Part shown: in pieces, positions 29,444-41,493 of the stretch
Layout of the letters: each line of letters opens with the position of its first letter
Numbering within the stretch: position 1 is the stretch's first letter
DNA from: Anodontia alba
Lineage: Eukaryota > Mollusca > Bivalvia > Lucinida > Lucinidae
NCBI GenBank assembly: GCA_964016985.1
Contig: OZ024825.1
Location: 28,821,893-28,885,892, forward strand
Reading direction: 5' to 3'
DNA length: 64,000 nucleotides
Notes under the pieces: generated by a model
Told to the model about the DNA's origin: nothing
Databases searched by the model: none
The model's input: the letters and a program-made list of their open reading frames with translations, nothing else
Program-made: the position numbers and the translations under genes

Positions 29444-32400
29444 TTAGCTCACCTGAGCCAAAGGCTCAAGGTGAGGTATTGTGATCACTCACCGTCCGTC
29501 GTCGTCGTCCGTCCGTCCACAATCTTTAAACAACATCTCCTCCTAAACCACTGAATGGAATTTGACCAAACTTCACAGGAATGATCCTTGGTTGGTCCTC
29601 TTTCAAAGTTATTCAAATGGTTCCGGTCCATTGCATATCTAGGTCACATGAGCTAAAAATAGATTTTTTAAACTAAAAACTTTAAAAAATCTTCTTGTCA
29701 GAAACCACTGAACCGATTTCCATATAATTTTGCAGAAATGATTCTTTGGTGACCCTCTACCAAGATTGTTCAAGCCATTTGGATTCGTCAAAAAACATGG
29801 CCGCCAGGGGGCGGGGCTTATGTTCCCTATATTATCTATATAGAAAACTTTAAAAATCTTCTTGTCAGAAACCACTGGACCGATTTCAATATAATTTTGC
29901 AGAAATGTTCCTTTGGTGATCCTCTACCAAGATTGTTCAAGCCATTTGGATTCGTCAAAAAACATGGCCGCTAGGGGGCGGGGCTTATTTTCCCTATATA
30001 TCTATATAGAAAAACTTAAAAAATCTTCTTGTCAGAAACCACTGGACCGATTTCCATATACTTTTGAAGAAATGTTCCTTTGGCGAGCCTCTACCAAGGT
30101 TTTTCAAGCCATTTGGATTCGTCAAAAAATATGGCCGCCGGGGGGCGGGGCTTATTTTCCCTACATATCTATGTAGAAAACCACTGGACCGATTTCCATA
30201 TAATTTTGCAGGAATGTTCCTTTGGTGATCCTCTCCCAAGATTGTTCAGGGTACAGTGAACTAATTATTTTTCCCATAGAGCTCCATAGTGATTTCACCC
30301 TTTCTGGTGCTTAAGGGTTCATTTCAGGGTATGGCTGGGCTTCTAAATTTTGTTTTACTTCAAAGCCCAGGCTTAGCATAGCAAAATAAACAAGGAAAAA
30401 TACCACCATCACCAGCACTTTCATGGACTTTTTGGAGGCTGAATGTAGCAACCCCTCAATTGGCAGGTATCAAAAAATTGAAACTTTGCAATTTCACCAC
30501 TTCTTCTTTGGGCTCCAGCAAACACACACAGAAACATTTATTTCTTTGGAACAATCAGAAAATTACAAACAGACATTTTTTTCTTCAAATTAGAATGATG
30601 AGTTTTAATTCATCTTTATTATTAACCAGTCACAGGCCGCCTTACGCAAAATAACTACCCCGGGCTTCCCTACTCTTTTTTGCACCAATCAGCTGTCCTG
30701 TCACAATTGGTTCACTGTGCCCTATAGAGCAACATTTTCCCCCAATAAAGCATCAAAACGCATTATATATCAATAAAATAAACTAATTATAACTAAATAA
30801 TGTCCTTTGTTTTCCCTTATTTGCTCAATTTTGCTGATAGGGACACTTTTTGTGTGCCTACCTCCTCCCCCCTAAAAATACAGCAAAAGTCTCCAATATA
30901 AATAATATAGATAAAAAAGTGACCAATAACTTTCATTCTATTTTTCTTTCTAATTTATTGTCAGAATGATACAGAAATCAAACCATACAGCTACACTTAT
31001 ATTAAAATACATATCAAGTACTTAGAGACAGCATGTGTATTATATCTATTGTCTTATCTTGATTTTACCCCACCCACCCCCTATAACATGGGCTAAATAG
31101 CTTGGCTTTAATATAACACCATTATCTCAGTTGTTTGTGCCTGAAGTGTATCTTAATGACTAATATATTACAGAAACATGAAAAAAATGTCAAATTATAT
31201 GCAGAAAATATATACTAGAAGGTTAAATTGGCCCGGTTGACATGTCTGTGGCACGGTGTGTTTTAAATGTCCGCTTAAAGCGACCAACAGTAAACTTATA
31301 TATGTGCTTTCTGATGAATAGTAAATAAGAGGAGATAAAACATAATGGCTAAGTACAAAGGTCAAGGTCACACAAGGTCAAAGTCATGGTCACACAAGAT
31401 CAAGGTCAAGGTCACTTAAATATAGAAAAGCATAGAAAATCCAGTTCTCTCACATGTCTCTAGGTCTGCTTCTAGATATTTTAGAATAAGGTCACTAAGG
31501 TCAAGGTCAAGGTCACATGACTGTTAAAAATAAAAGCACTTTTGTTTGACTGATCCAGTTTCAGTACCTGGGAGTATGCATTTTAAGAAAAGGGCACTTA
31601 TAGTTCATACCATTATAGACACCATGCAATATATGCCACTTTCCAAGTGATACATATCACCATCATTTTATATTTACCCAATATATTACTGCATATATTT
31701 CATTTAAAATATGTATAAAAGAAAATAATCTAATCTGATGTTTAATTCAAGGCATAAAACAGTCATATCTGAAGGTCAAGGTCACAGAAATTGTCAATTG
31801 TCCTTGCAACAGCATTACTTTACTTTTTCTATTACCTGTGTAGGCTTCCAAGTCATGGAAGTCAGAGGTCATCAGAGGTCAAAAGTTCAGAGGTCAAGGT
31901 CATTTCAAAGTCACCGAAGTAAGCACTTTCATTTGCCTTGTTCGGTGTCAGTGCACAATGTCAAAAGTTTAATAAGGTGCTGGTAAACTCAACAAACCTG
32001 CGCAGACTAAAGATGTGTCACTTTACCACTCGAATGTAACTGCATGTGAGGCGCGTAAAGTTTTTGATAATTTTCCTTATTATTTACTATTCATATTTAG
32101 TTTTTTTGTTTGAAAACATAGTCAGCTACACATTTGCTGACATCTATCAACAACACTGGACAGACAGAAGATGAAGTTGTGAAAACAAATGTGCTTATGG
32201 TGAATACTAATGTACAGACCGCCTACATAAATACCTACTCCAGCTGATCCCCATTTCAAAGTAAATTTTACAAACTGACCCCAGAATCCTTGTTTAGAGA
32301 CTCATATTTGCTTATTTCCCTTCAGGGGATTTAAAAAAGCAGTGAAAAATCAGTAAAAAATTGCAAATTTATTTATTTGCTTCTTCCAGTCTACTGCCAG

Positions 32401-34031
32401 TGTAGGGTACAGTGAACTAATTATTTTTCCCATAGAGCTCCATAGTGATTCCACCCTTTTTGGTGCTTAAGGGTTCATTTCAGGGTATGGCTGGGCTTCT
32501 AAATTTTGTTTTAATTCAAAGCCCAGGCTTAGCATAGCAAAATAAACAAGGAACAATACCATCATCACTTTTTGGAGGCTGAATGTAGCAACCCCTCAAT
32601 TGGCAGGTATCAAAAATTGAAACTTTGCAATTTCACCACTTCTTCTTTGGGCTGCAGCAAACACACACAGAAACATTTATTTCTTTGAAACAATCAGAAA
32701 ATTACAAACAGACATTTTTTTTCTTCAAATTAGAGTGATGAGTTTTAATTCATCTTTATTATTAACCAATCACAGGCCGCCTTACACAAAATAACTACCC
32801 TGGGCTTCCCTACACTTTTTTGCACCAATCAACAGTCCTGTCACAGTTGGTTCACTGTGCCCTATAAGCTATTTGGATTTGTCAAAAAACATGGCCGCCA
32901 GGGGGCTAGGGCTTATTTTCCCTATATATCTATATAGAAAACTTTAAAAATCTTCTTGTCAGAAACCACTAGACCGATTTCAATATAATTTTGCAGAAAT
33001 GTTCCTTTGGTGATCCTCTACCAAGGTTGTTCAAGCCATTTGGATTCGTCAAAAAACATGGCCGCCAGGGGGCGGGGCTTATTTTCCCTATATATTTTTA
33101 TAGAAAACTTAAAAAATCTTCTTGTCAGAAACCACCAGACCGATTTCAATATAATTTTGCATAAATATTCCTTTGGTGATCCTCTACCAAGCTTGTTCAA
33201 GCCATTTGGATATGTCAAAAAACATGGCCGCCATGGGGCGGGGCTTATTTTCCCTTTATATCTATATAGAAAACTTAAAAAATCTTCTTGTCAGAAACCA
33301 CTGGACCAATTTCCATATAATTTTGCAAAAATGTTCCTTTGGTGACTCTCTACCAAGAGTGTTCAAGCCATTTGGATTTGTAAAAAAAAAACATGGCCGC
33401 CAGGGGACGGGGCTCATTTTCCCTATATATCTATATAGAAAACTTAAAAAATCTTTTTGTCAGAAACCACTGGACCAATTGCTATATAGTTTTGCAGAAA
33501 TTTTCCTTTGGTGATTCTGTACCAAGATTGTTCAAGCCATTTGGATTTGTCAAAAAACATGGCCGCCAGGGGTTGGGGCTTATTTTCCCTATATATCTTT
33601 ATAGAAAACTTGAAAAATCTTGTCAGAAACCACTGGACCAATTTCATTATAACTTGGCAAAAATGTTTCCATGGTGACCCTGAACCAAGATTGTTCAAGT
33701 AATCGTGATTCGTCAAAAAGCATGGCCGCTAGGGGGCGGGCTTATTTTCCCTATATATCTATACAAAAAACTTTAAAAATCTTCTTTAAAGAAACCATTA
33801 AACCGAGTTCAATGTAAATTGGCAGGATGGTTGCTTTGGTGACCCTCTACCAAGATTGTTCAAGCCTTCATGATACGTCAAAAAACATGGCCCCCAGGGG
33901 GCGGGGCTTATTTTCCATATATATCTGTATAGAAAACTTTAAAATTCTTCTTGTCAAATACCTCCTGACTGATTTCAATAATGCTTTAGTATCCCTCTAC
34001 AAATAATGTTCAAGCAATCCTGATTTGTCAA
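29444..34031 (-). mobile_element. Pearl-like element in reverse, split by a 2.6-kb insertion
   Basis: It begins with the inverted terminus TTAGCTCACCTGAGCC, the CCGTCCGTC microsatellite and the end-specific region, then about four core units to 30248. The array resumes at 32867 with about seven more units, degrading toward 34030. Unit marker: GGATTCGTCAAAAAACATGG. The far end (5' start) is missing; the next element begins here head-to-head. Confidence 0.75.
30249..32866. mobile_element. Element with 0.47-kb direct repeats inside the pearl-like array
   Basis: Two near-identical direct repeats, 30249-30726 and 32405-32866, flank 1.68 kb. Each repeat itself has inverted ends (GGGTACAGTGAAC and GTTCACTGTGCCC). 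The internal part is non-coding and contains clusters of AAGGTCAAGGTCAC (31355-31520, 31765-31905). The core reads ATTGTTCA before and AGCTATTTGG after, so the block is a single insertion; no clear target duplication. LTR-like by layout but with DNA-transposon-like ends, so class is open. Confidence 0.6.
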
Positions 34032-37002
34032 CAACAGGACCATGATGGTCCTATATCGCTCACCTGAGCAAACAGATTTGTATACTTATATATTATTAGT
34101 GTTGAAGTTTCAGCCAAGTTCACTGCTCTAAATTTTATAGCCCTGCACCCCCACCCCCCACCAACCCCCCACAGCAGCCATTTTTTTTCTTTTTAACGCA
34201 TCATGACAACTAAATCTTGAAAGAAGGTCACCAAAGGAACATTTCTGCCAAGTTATATTGAAATTGGTCCAGTGGTTTCTGACAAAAAGATTTTTAAAGT
34301 GTTTTATATTGCTATAAAGCCCTACCCCCTAACAGCCATTTTTTTCTTTTTGACGAATCATGACACCTTGAAAAAACTTGGTTGAGGGTCACCAAAGGAA
34401 CAATCTGTTTACCAAGTTAAACCAAGTTAAATTGAAATCGGTTTAGTGGTTTCTGACAAGACGATTTTCAAAGTTTTCTATCTAGATATATAGGGAAAAT
34501 AAGCCCCACCCCTAACAGCCATGTTTTTTGACAAATCAGGATTGCTTGAACATTCTTGATAGAGGGTCACCAAAGCAACATTGAAATCGGTCAGGGGTAT
34601 TTGACAAGAAGAATTTCAAAGTTTTCTATACAGATATATTCGGAAAATAAGCCCCGCCCCCTCTGGGGGCCATGTTTTTTGACGTATCATGAAAGCTTGA
34701 ACAATCTTGGTAGAAGAACACCATTCCTGTCAAGTTACATTGAATTCGGTGTAACGGTTTCTTACAAAAAGGTTTTTAAAGTTTTTTATATAGATATATA
34801 GGGAAATAAGCCCCGCCCACATAGCAGCCATGTTTTTTGACGAATCATGAGAGCTTGAACAACCTTGGTAGAGGGTCACCAAAGAAGTATTCCTGCTAGG
34901 TTATACTGAAATCTGTCCAGTGGTTTCTGACAAGAAGATTAAAGTTTTCTATTTAGATATATAGGGAAAATAAGCCCCACCCGCTAGCGGCCATGTTTTT
35001 TGACAAATCACGATTACTTGAACAGTCTTGGTAAAGGGTCACCAAGGAAGGGTCACCAAGGTAACATGTCTGCCAAGTTATATTGAAATCAGTCCAGTGG
35101 TTTCTGACAAGAAGATTTTTTCAAGTTTTCTATATAGATATACAGGGAAAATAAGCCCCACCCCCTAGCAGCCATGTTTTTTGACAAATCATGACGGCCT
35201 GAACTATCTTGGTAAAGGGTCACCAAGGAAACATTTCTGCCAAGTTATGCTGAAATCGGTCCAGTGGTTTCTGACAAGAAGATTTTATTTCAAGTTTTCT
35301 ATATAGATATATAGGGAAAATAAGCCCCACCCCCTTGCAGCCATATTTTTTGACGAATCATGATGGCTTGAACAACCTTGGAAGAGGGTGACCAAAGACA
35401 CATTCCTTCCAAGTTATATTGAAATCGGTCCATTGGTTTCTGACAAGAAGATTTTTAAAGTTTTCTATATAGATACATATATAGGGAAAATAAGCCCTGC
35501 CCCCTGGCGGCCATGGTTTTTGACGAATCCAAACGGCTTGAACAATCTTGGTAGAGGATCACCAAAAGAACATTTCTGCAAAATTATCTGGAAATCGGTC
35601 CAGTGGTTTGGGACAAGATGATTTTTACATTTTTCTATATATAGGGAAAATAAGCCCTGCCCCCCTGGCGGCCATGTTTTTTGACAAATCCAAATGGCTC
35701 GAACAATCTTGGTAGAGGATCACTAAAGGAACATTTCTGCAAAATTATATGGAAATCAGTCCAGTGGTTCTGACAAGAAGATTTTTAAAGTTTTCTATAT
35801 AGATATATAGGGAAAATAAGTCCCACCCCCTGGCAGCCATGTTTTTTGACGAATCCAAATGGCTTGAACAATCTTGGTAGAGGTTCACCAAAGGAACATT
35901 TCTGCAAAATTATATTGAAGTCGGTCCAGTGGTTTCGGACAAGAAGATTTTTACATTTTTCAATATAGATATATAGGGAAAATAAGCCCCACCCCCTGGT
36001 GGCCACGTTTTTTGACTATTCGAAATGGCTCGAACAATCTTGGTAGAGGATCACCAAAGGAACATTTCTGCAAAATTATATGGAAATCGATCCAGTGGTT
36101 TCTGACAAGAAGATTTTTAAAGTTTTCTATGTAGATATATAGGGAAATTAAGCCCCGCCCCCTGGCGGCCATGTTTTTTGACGAATCCAAATGGCTTGAA
36201 CAATCTTGGTAGAGGATCACCAAAGGAACATTTTTGCAAAATTATATTGAAATCGGTCCAGTGGTTTCGGACAAGAAGATTTTTAAAGTTTTCTATATAG
36301 ATATATCGGGAAAATAAGCCCCGCCTCCTGGCCGCCATTGTTTTTGACGAATCCAAATGGCCTGAACAATCTTGGTAGAGGATCACCAAAGGAACATTTC
36401 TGCAAAATTATATGGAAATCAGTCCAGCGGTTTCTGACAAGAAGATTTTTAAAGTCTTCTATATAGATATATAGGGAAAATAAGCCCCGCCCCCTAGTGG
36501 CCATGTTTTTTGACGAATCCAAATGGCTTGAACAATCTTGGTAGAGGATCATCAAAGGAACATTTCTGCAAAATTACATTGAAATCAGTTCAGTGGTTTC
36601 TGACAAGAAGATTTTTAAAGTTTACTATATAGATATATAGGGAAAATAAGCCCCGCCTCCTGGCGGCCATGTTTTTTAACGAATCCGAATGGCTTGAACA
36701 ATCTTGGTAGAGGATTACCAAAAGAACATTTCTGCAAAATAATATTGAAATTGGTCCAGTGGTTTCTGACAAGAAGATTTTTTAAGTTTTTAGTTAAAAA
36801 ATCTATTTTTAGCTTTTGTGACCTAGATATGCAATGGACCGGAACCATTTGAACAACTTTGAAAGAGGACCAACCAAGGATCATTCCTATGAAGTTTGGT
36901 CAAAATCCAATCAGTGGTTTTGTAGGAGATGTTGTTTAAAGATTGTGAACGGACGGACATACGGACGACAACGACGGATGGCGAGTGATCACAAAAGCTC
37001 AC

Positions 37003-37029
<27 letters not shown>
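34032..37029 (+). mobile_element. Pearl-like Helentron element, near full length
   Basis: It starts AGGACCATGATGGTCC (a hairpin) with GCTCACCTGAGC just inside. About 16 core units of 166 bp follow (34150-36780), then the end-specific region, GGACGGACATACGG and the terminal GCTCAGGTGAGCTAA. GCTCACCTGAGC near the start and its inverse near the end are subterminal inverted repeats, a Helentron feature. Units are most alike toward the 3' end. The many 60-110-residue minus-strand frames are repeat read-through; 166 is not divisible by three, so the frame changes every unit. Confidence 0.8.
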
Positions 37030-37033
<4 letters not shown>

Positions 37034-37208
37034 CATTGCTGCTAGGGGGTGGGGCTTACTTTCCCTACAGATCTAAATAGAAAACTAAAAATCTTCTTGT
37101 CAGAAACCACTGAACTGATTTCAATTTAACTTGGCAGGAATGTTCGTTTGGTTACCCTCTACCAAGTTTGTTCAAGCTGTCATGATTGGTCAAAAAAAAA
37201 AAAAAAAA
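37030..37208 (-). mobile_element. Pearl-like core unit, reverse orientation fragment
   Basis: One core unit in reverse (AGGGGGTGGGGCTTA, CTTGTCAGAAACCACTGAAC, CCCTCTACCAAG) between two forward elements, ending in an A-run at 37193-37208. Confidence 0.65.
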
Positions 37209-39859
37209 GAGGACCATGATGGTCCTATATCGCTCACCTGAGCAAACAGCTTTGCATACTTACTGTTGAAGTTTCAGCCAAGTTCACTGCTCTAAGGTTT
37301 TTGTATAAATTTTATAGCACTGCACACCAGCGGCCATGTTTTTTTCATGCATCATGATGGCTTGAACTGAATATTAAAAGAGGGTCACCAAAGGAACAAT
37401 TTTGCCGTTATATTGAAATTGGTCCAGTGGTTTCTGACAAAAAGATTTTTAAAATGTCTTATATAGATATATAGGGAAATTAGGCCCCACCCCCTAACGG
37501 CCATGTTTTTTGACAAATCATGACAGCTTGAACAAACTTGGTAAAGGGTCACCAAAGGAAAAATCCTGACAAGTTATATTGAAATCGGTTCAGTGGTTTC
37601 TGACAAGAAGATTTTTAAAGTTTTCTATTTAGATATATAGGGAAAATAAGCCCCACCCCTAGCAACCATGTTTTTTGACTAATCATGATTGCTTGAACAA
37701 TCTTGGTAGAGGGTCACCAAAGCAACATTCCTGCCAAGTAATATTGAAATCAGTCAGGTGGTTTCTGACAAGAAGAATTTTAAAGTTTTCGATACAGATA
37801 TATACAGAAAATAAGCCCCGCCCCCTGACGACCATGTTTTTTTAATGTATCATGAGGGCGCAATCTTGGTAGAAGGTCGCCAAAAAGCAACATTCCTGTC
37901 AAGTTACATTGAACTCAATCCAACGGTTTCTTATGAGAAGAATTTTAAAGTTTTCTATATAGATATATAGGGAAAATATGCCCTGCCCCCTAGCGGCCAT
38001 GTTTTTTGACGAATCATGATGGCTTGAACAATCTTGGTAGAGGGTCACAAAAGAAACATTCCTGCCAAGTTATATTGAAATCGGTCCCATTGGTTTCTGA
38101 CAAGAAGATTTTTAAACTTTTCTATATAGATATATAGGGAAAATAAGCCCCTCCCCCTGCCAGCCATGTTTTTTGACGAATTAGGATAACTTGAACAATC
38201 TTGGTAGAGGGTCAACAAGGAAAGATTTCTACCAAGTTATAATGAAATCGGTCCAGTGGTTTCTGACAAGAAGACTTTTAAAGTTTTCTTTATAGATATA
38301 TAGGGAAAATAAGCCCCACCCCCTAGCGGCCATGTTTTTTGACGAATCATGAAGGCTTGAACAATCTTGGTAGAGGATCACCAAAGCAACATTCCTGTCA
38401 AGTTACACTGAACTCGAGCCAACGGTTTCTTACGAGAAGATTTTTAAAGTTTTCTTTATAGATATATAGGGAAAACATGCCCCGCCCCTTAGCGGCCATG
38501 TTTTTTGACGAATCATGACAGCTTGAACAATCTTGGTAGAGGGTCACAAAAGCAACATTCCTGCCGTTATATTGAAATTGGTCCATTGGTTTCTGACAAG
38601 AAGATTTTTAAACCTTTCTGTATAGATATATAGGGAAAATAAGCCCCGCACCCCCTGGCGGCCATGTTTTTTGACGAATCCAAATGGCTTGAACAATCTT
38701 GGTAGAGGATCACTAAAGGAACATTTCTGCAAAATTATATTGAAATCGGTCCAGTGGTTTCTGACAAGAAGATTTTTAAAGTTTTCTATATAGATAAATA
38801 GGGAAGATAAGCCCCGCCCCCTGGCGGCCATGTTTTTTGACGAATCCAAATGGCTTGAACAATCTTGGTAGAGGATCACCAAAGGAACATTGCTGTAAAA
38901 TTATATTGAAATCAGTCCAGTGGTTTCTGACAAGAAGATTTTTATAGTTTTCTATATAGATATATGGGGAAAATAAGCCCCGCCCCCTGGCGGCCATGTT
39001 TTTTGACATATCCAAATGGCTTGAACAATCTTGGTAGAGGATCACCAAAGGAACATTTCTGCAAAATTATATTGAAATCGGTCCAGTGGTTTTTGACAAG
39101 AAGATTTTTAAGTTTTCTATATAGAAATATAGGGAAAATAAGCTTTTCCCCCCCCCCCCCCCCCCCCCCCCCATACATGCCATTAGCTGTTGACAGGAAT
39201 CTGTGAGATTTTGCAATTTTTTAGGGGAGATTTGATGAAATTCTGTGAGATTTTTATGAAAGTCACTTTCAAGCTTACAATAGTAAGTTAAAAGCCATTA
39301 TTTTAATGACTTAAGCTTGGGATAGCCATGCTAATGTGTGATTAATTTCTAGTTCTTCAAAAAATAGCTTATTAAATGGTATGAAAATTCTGTGAGATTT
39401 GAAAATCTTATGGGAAACAGGGTCCAGAAGGGCCAAAATTCTGTGAGATTTTGTCTCACAGTGTGAGGTATGGCATGTATGCCTGGCGGCCATGTTTTTT
39501 GAGGAATCCAAATGGCTTGAACAATCTTGGTAGAGGATCATCAAAGGAACATTTCTGCAAAATTATACTGAAATCGGTCCAGTGGTTTCTGACAAGAAGA
39601 TTTTTTAAGTTTTTAGTTAAAAAATCTATTTTTAGCTCCTGTGACCTAGATATGCAACGGATCGGAACCATTTGAACAACTTTGAAAGAGGACCAACCAA
39701 GGATCATTCCTGTGAAGTTTGGTCAAAATCCAATCAGTGGTTTAGGAGGAGATGGTTTAAAGATTGTGGATGGACGGACGGACGGATGACGACAACAACG
39801 GCGACGGATGTTGAATGATCACAAAAGCTCACCTTGAGCCTTCAGCTCAGGTGAGCTAA
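37209..39859 (+). mobile_element. Pearl-like Helentron element, full length
   Basis: Start GAGGACCATGATGGTCC with GCTCACCTGAGC, about 11-12 core units, end-specific region, GACGGACGGACGGATGACG and terminal GCTCAGGTGAGCTAA. Interrupted at 39148-39480 by a C-run and a 308-bp element. A fuller later group (38640-39120) is closer to consensus than the early units. Confidence 0.8.
39148..39480. mobile_element. C-run and 308-bp ATACATGCCAT-ended element
   Basis: 25 consecutive C at 39148-39172 precede an element whose ends ATACATGCCAT (39173) and ATGGCATGTAT (39480) are inverted. The interior repeats CTGTGAGATTTT four times. It is absent from other core units, so inserted here. No coding capacity and class unassigned. 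Confidence 0.55.
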
Positions 39860-40240
39860 AAAAGCCCTGCCCCCTGGCAGCCATGTTTTTTCACGAATCC
39901 AAATGGCTTGAACAATCTTGGTGGAGGATCACCAAAGGAACATTTCTGCAAAATTATATTGAAATGGGTCCAGTGGTTTCTGACAAGAAGATATTTTAAG
40001 TTTTAAGTTAAAAAATGTATTTTTAGCTCCTGTGACCTAGATATGCAATGGACAGGAACCATTTGAACAACTATGAAAGAGGACCAACCAAGGATCATTC
40101 CTGTGAAGTTTGGTCAAAATCCAATCAGTGGTTTAGGAGGAGATGTTGTTTAAAGATTGTGAACGGACGGACGGATGAACGACGACGGACGGTGAGTGAT
40201 CACAAAAGCTCACCTTGAGCCTTTGGCTCAGGTGAGCTAA
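39860..40240 (+). mobile_element. Pearl-like element, 3' end copy
   Basis: One core unit plus end-specific region, GAACGGACGGACGGATG and GGCTCAGGTGAGCTAA. It follows directly on the previous terminus, giving two 3' ends about 380 bp apart, as expected from end read-through or tandem insertion. Confidence 0.75.
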
Positions 40241-40562
40241 AAATGGCCATTAGGGGGTAGGGCTTTATAGCGATATAAAACACTTTAAAAATCATTTTGT
40301 CAGAAATTACTGGACCAATTTCAAAATAACTTGGCAGAAATGTTCCTTTGCTGACCATCCTTCAAGATTAAGTCAAGTCATGATGTGTTAAAAAGAATAA
40401 AAACATGGCCTTGTGTGTTGGGGGGAGGGGGTGGGTGGAGGGCAGGGCTATAAAATTTACACATAAATCTTAAGAGCAGTGAACTTGGCTAAATCTTCAA
40501 CAGTAAGTATGCAAATCTGTTTGCTCAAGTGAGCGATATAGGACCATCATTGTCCTCTTGTT
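40241..40562 (-). mobile_element. Pearl-like element, 5' start in reverse
   Basis: Reverse core pieces, then TTTGCTCAAGTGAGCGATAT and AGGACCATCATTGTCCTCTT ending near 40562, the mirror of the starts at 37209 and 46480. The element is only about 320 bp and has lost its other end. Confidence 0.7.
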
Positions 40563-40872
40563 TTATGTATTCTTGGTGACCTGTTATATATTTTGACCCC
40601 TAGCCCCGCTAGGGGCATGACCCTGGGGCAATATATCATGCATTCAAAGGTCTTGCTCTTGGTAAGTATCATACCAAGTTTCAACTTTCTAGCCCAAAAG
40701 GTATGAAAGTTATAAGCTGAAAGAGAAATGCGGATATAAAACTGCACCTAAACTTGCAGGAAAACTTGAACCTGGTTACGAACATGACATACGCACATAC
40801 GCACGTACGGACGTAACATCACGGCAAAATGCTATATGCCCCACCCCTGCCTTCAGCAGGCGGGGGCATAAA
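40563..40872 (+). mobile_element. Helentron-type element 3' part (family R)
   Basis: Core beginning GGTGACCTGTTATATATTTT is shared with 29067-29285. It ends in CGCACGTACGGACG, then a hairpin (CCCCACCCCTGCC, loop, GGCGGGGGCATAAAA). The end resembles family S (GGGGCATAAAA at 15458), suggesting related terminal recognition. Confidence 0.6.
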
Positions 40873-41456
40873 AAATCCTGTAAATATTTAGCAAGATAAG
40901 AAGCAGAAACCAAAATGCCATTTCAAGAATTACAAAGGGAAATAACTCTGTAGGAATTAAACCCTAGGCCCTTATATATGTCTGTCAGCAACGCCTTATC
41001 ATAATCAAAGTTCATGCAAAATATGAAAAGACACCTGAAATCATTTAGCAAGATAAGAAGCAGAAACCAATAGAATAGAATAAAACAGCTTTTCAAGAAC
41101 TACAAAGAGGAATAACTCTAAAGATTTTAACCCTAGGTGCTTTTTTTTGTCTAACAGCAGCAACTCATCAATGTCAATGTTTATGCAAAATATGAAAAGA
41201 TTCTTGAAATTCTTAAGCAAGATAAGAAGCAGTAACCAAAACGCCTTTTCAAGAATTACAAAGGGAAATTAATGCAGGAATTCATCCATATGCCCTTATT
41301 TTTGTGTAATAGCAACATCTTATCAATATCAATATTTATGCAAAATATGAAAAGATTCTTAAATTATCTAGCAAGATAAGAAGCAGTAACCAAAATGTTA
41401 TGGGCAGACGTACGTGAAAACAGTATCCCCCCACCCTGCACAAACACAGTTTGTGA
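40873..41456 (+). repeat. Tandem array, about 160-bp unit (family W)
   Basis: AGCAAGATAAGAAGCAG recurs near 40891, 41048, 41216 and 41371; each unit also has CAAGAATTACAAAGGGAAAT and TTATGCAAAATATGAAAAGA. It is followed by GCAGACGTACGTGAAAACAG and CCCCCC paired with the G-run after it, again the layout of core, microsatellite-like piece and hairpin. Confidence 0.6.
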
Positions 41457-41493
41457 AGAGGGGGGGGGGGGGAGGGGGGGGAGGGGGGGGGGC
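41457..41493 (+). repeat. G-run (potential quadruplex)
   Basis: About 37 bases of G broken by two or three A. It could form a G-quadruplex on the plus strand. Confidence 0.7.

Noticed and set aside
30249..32866. Ordinary LTR retrotransposon
   Set aside because: No gag/pol traces, no TG...CA ends, no primer-binding site recognised, and no target duplication; kept as unclassified.
35785..39178. Many overlapping 60-113-residue frames such as SSHLDSSKNMAARGRGL on the minus strand of the arrays
   Set aside because: They are translations of the 166-bp repeat, appear in all frames because the unit length is not a multiple of three, and break freely between units.
34032..40240. CRISPR array
   Set aside because: Repeats are 166 bp in direct tandem without unique spacers, in a eukaryotic transposon context.
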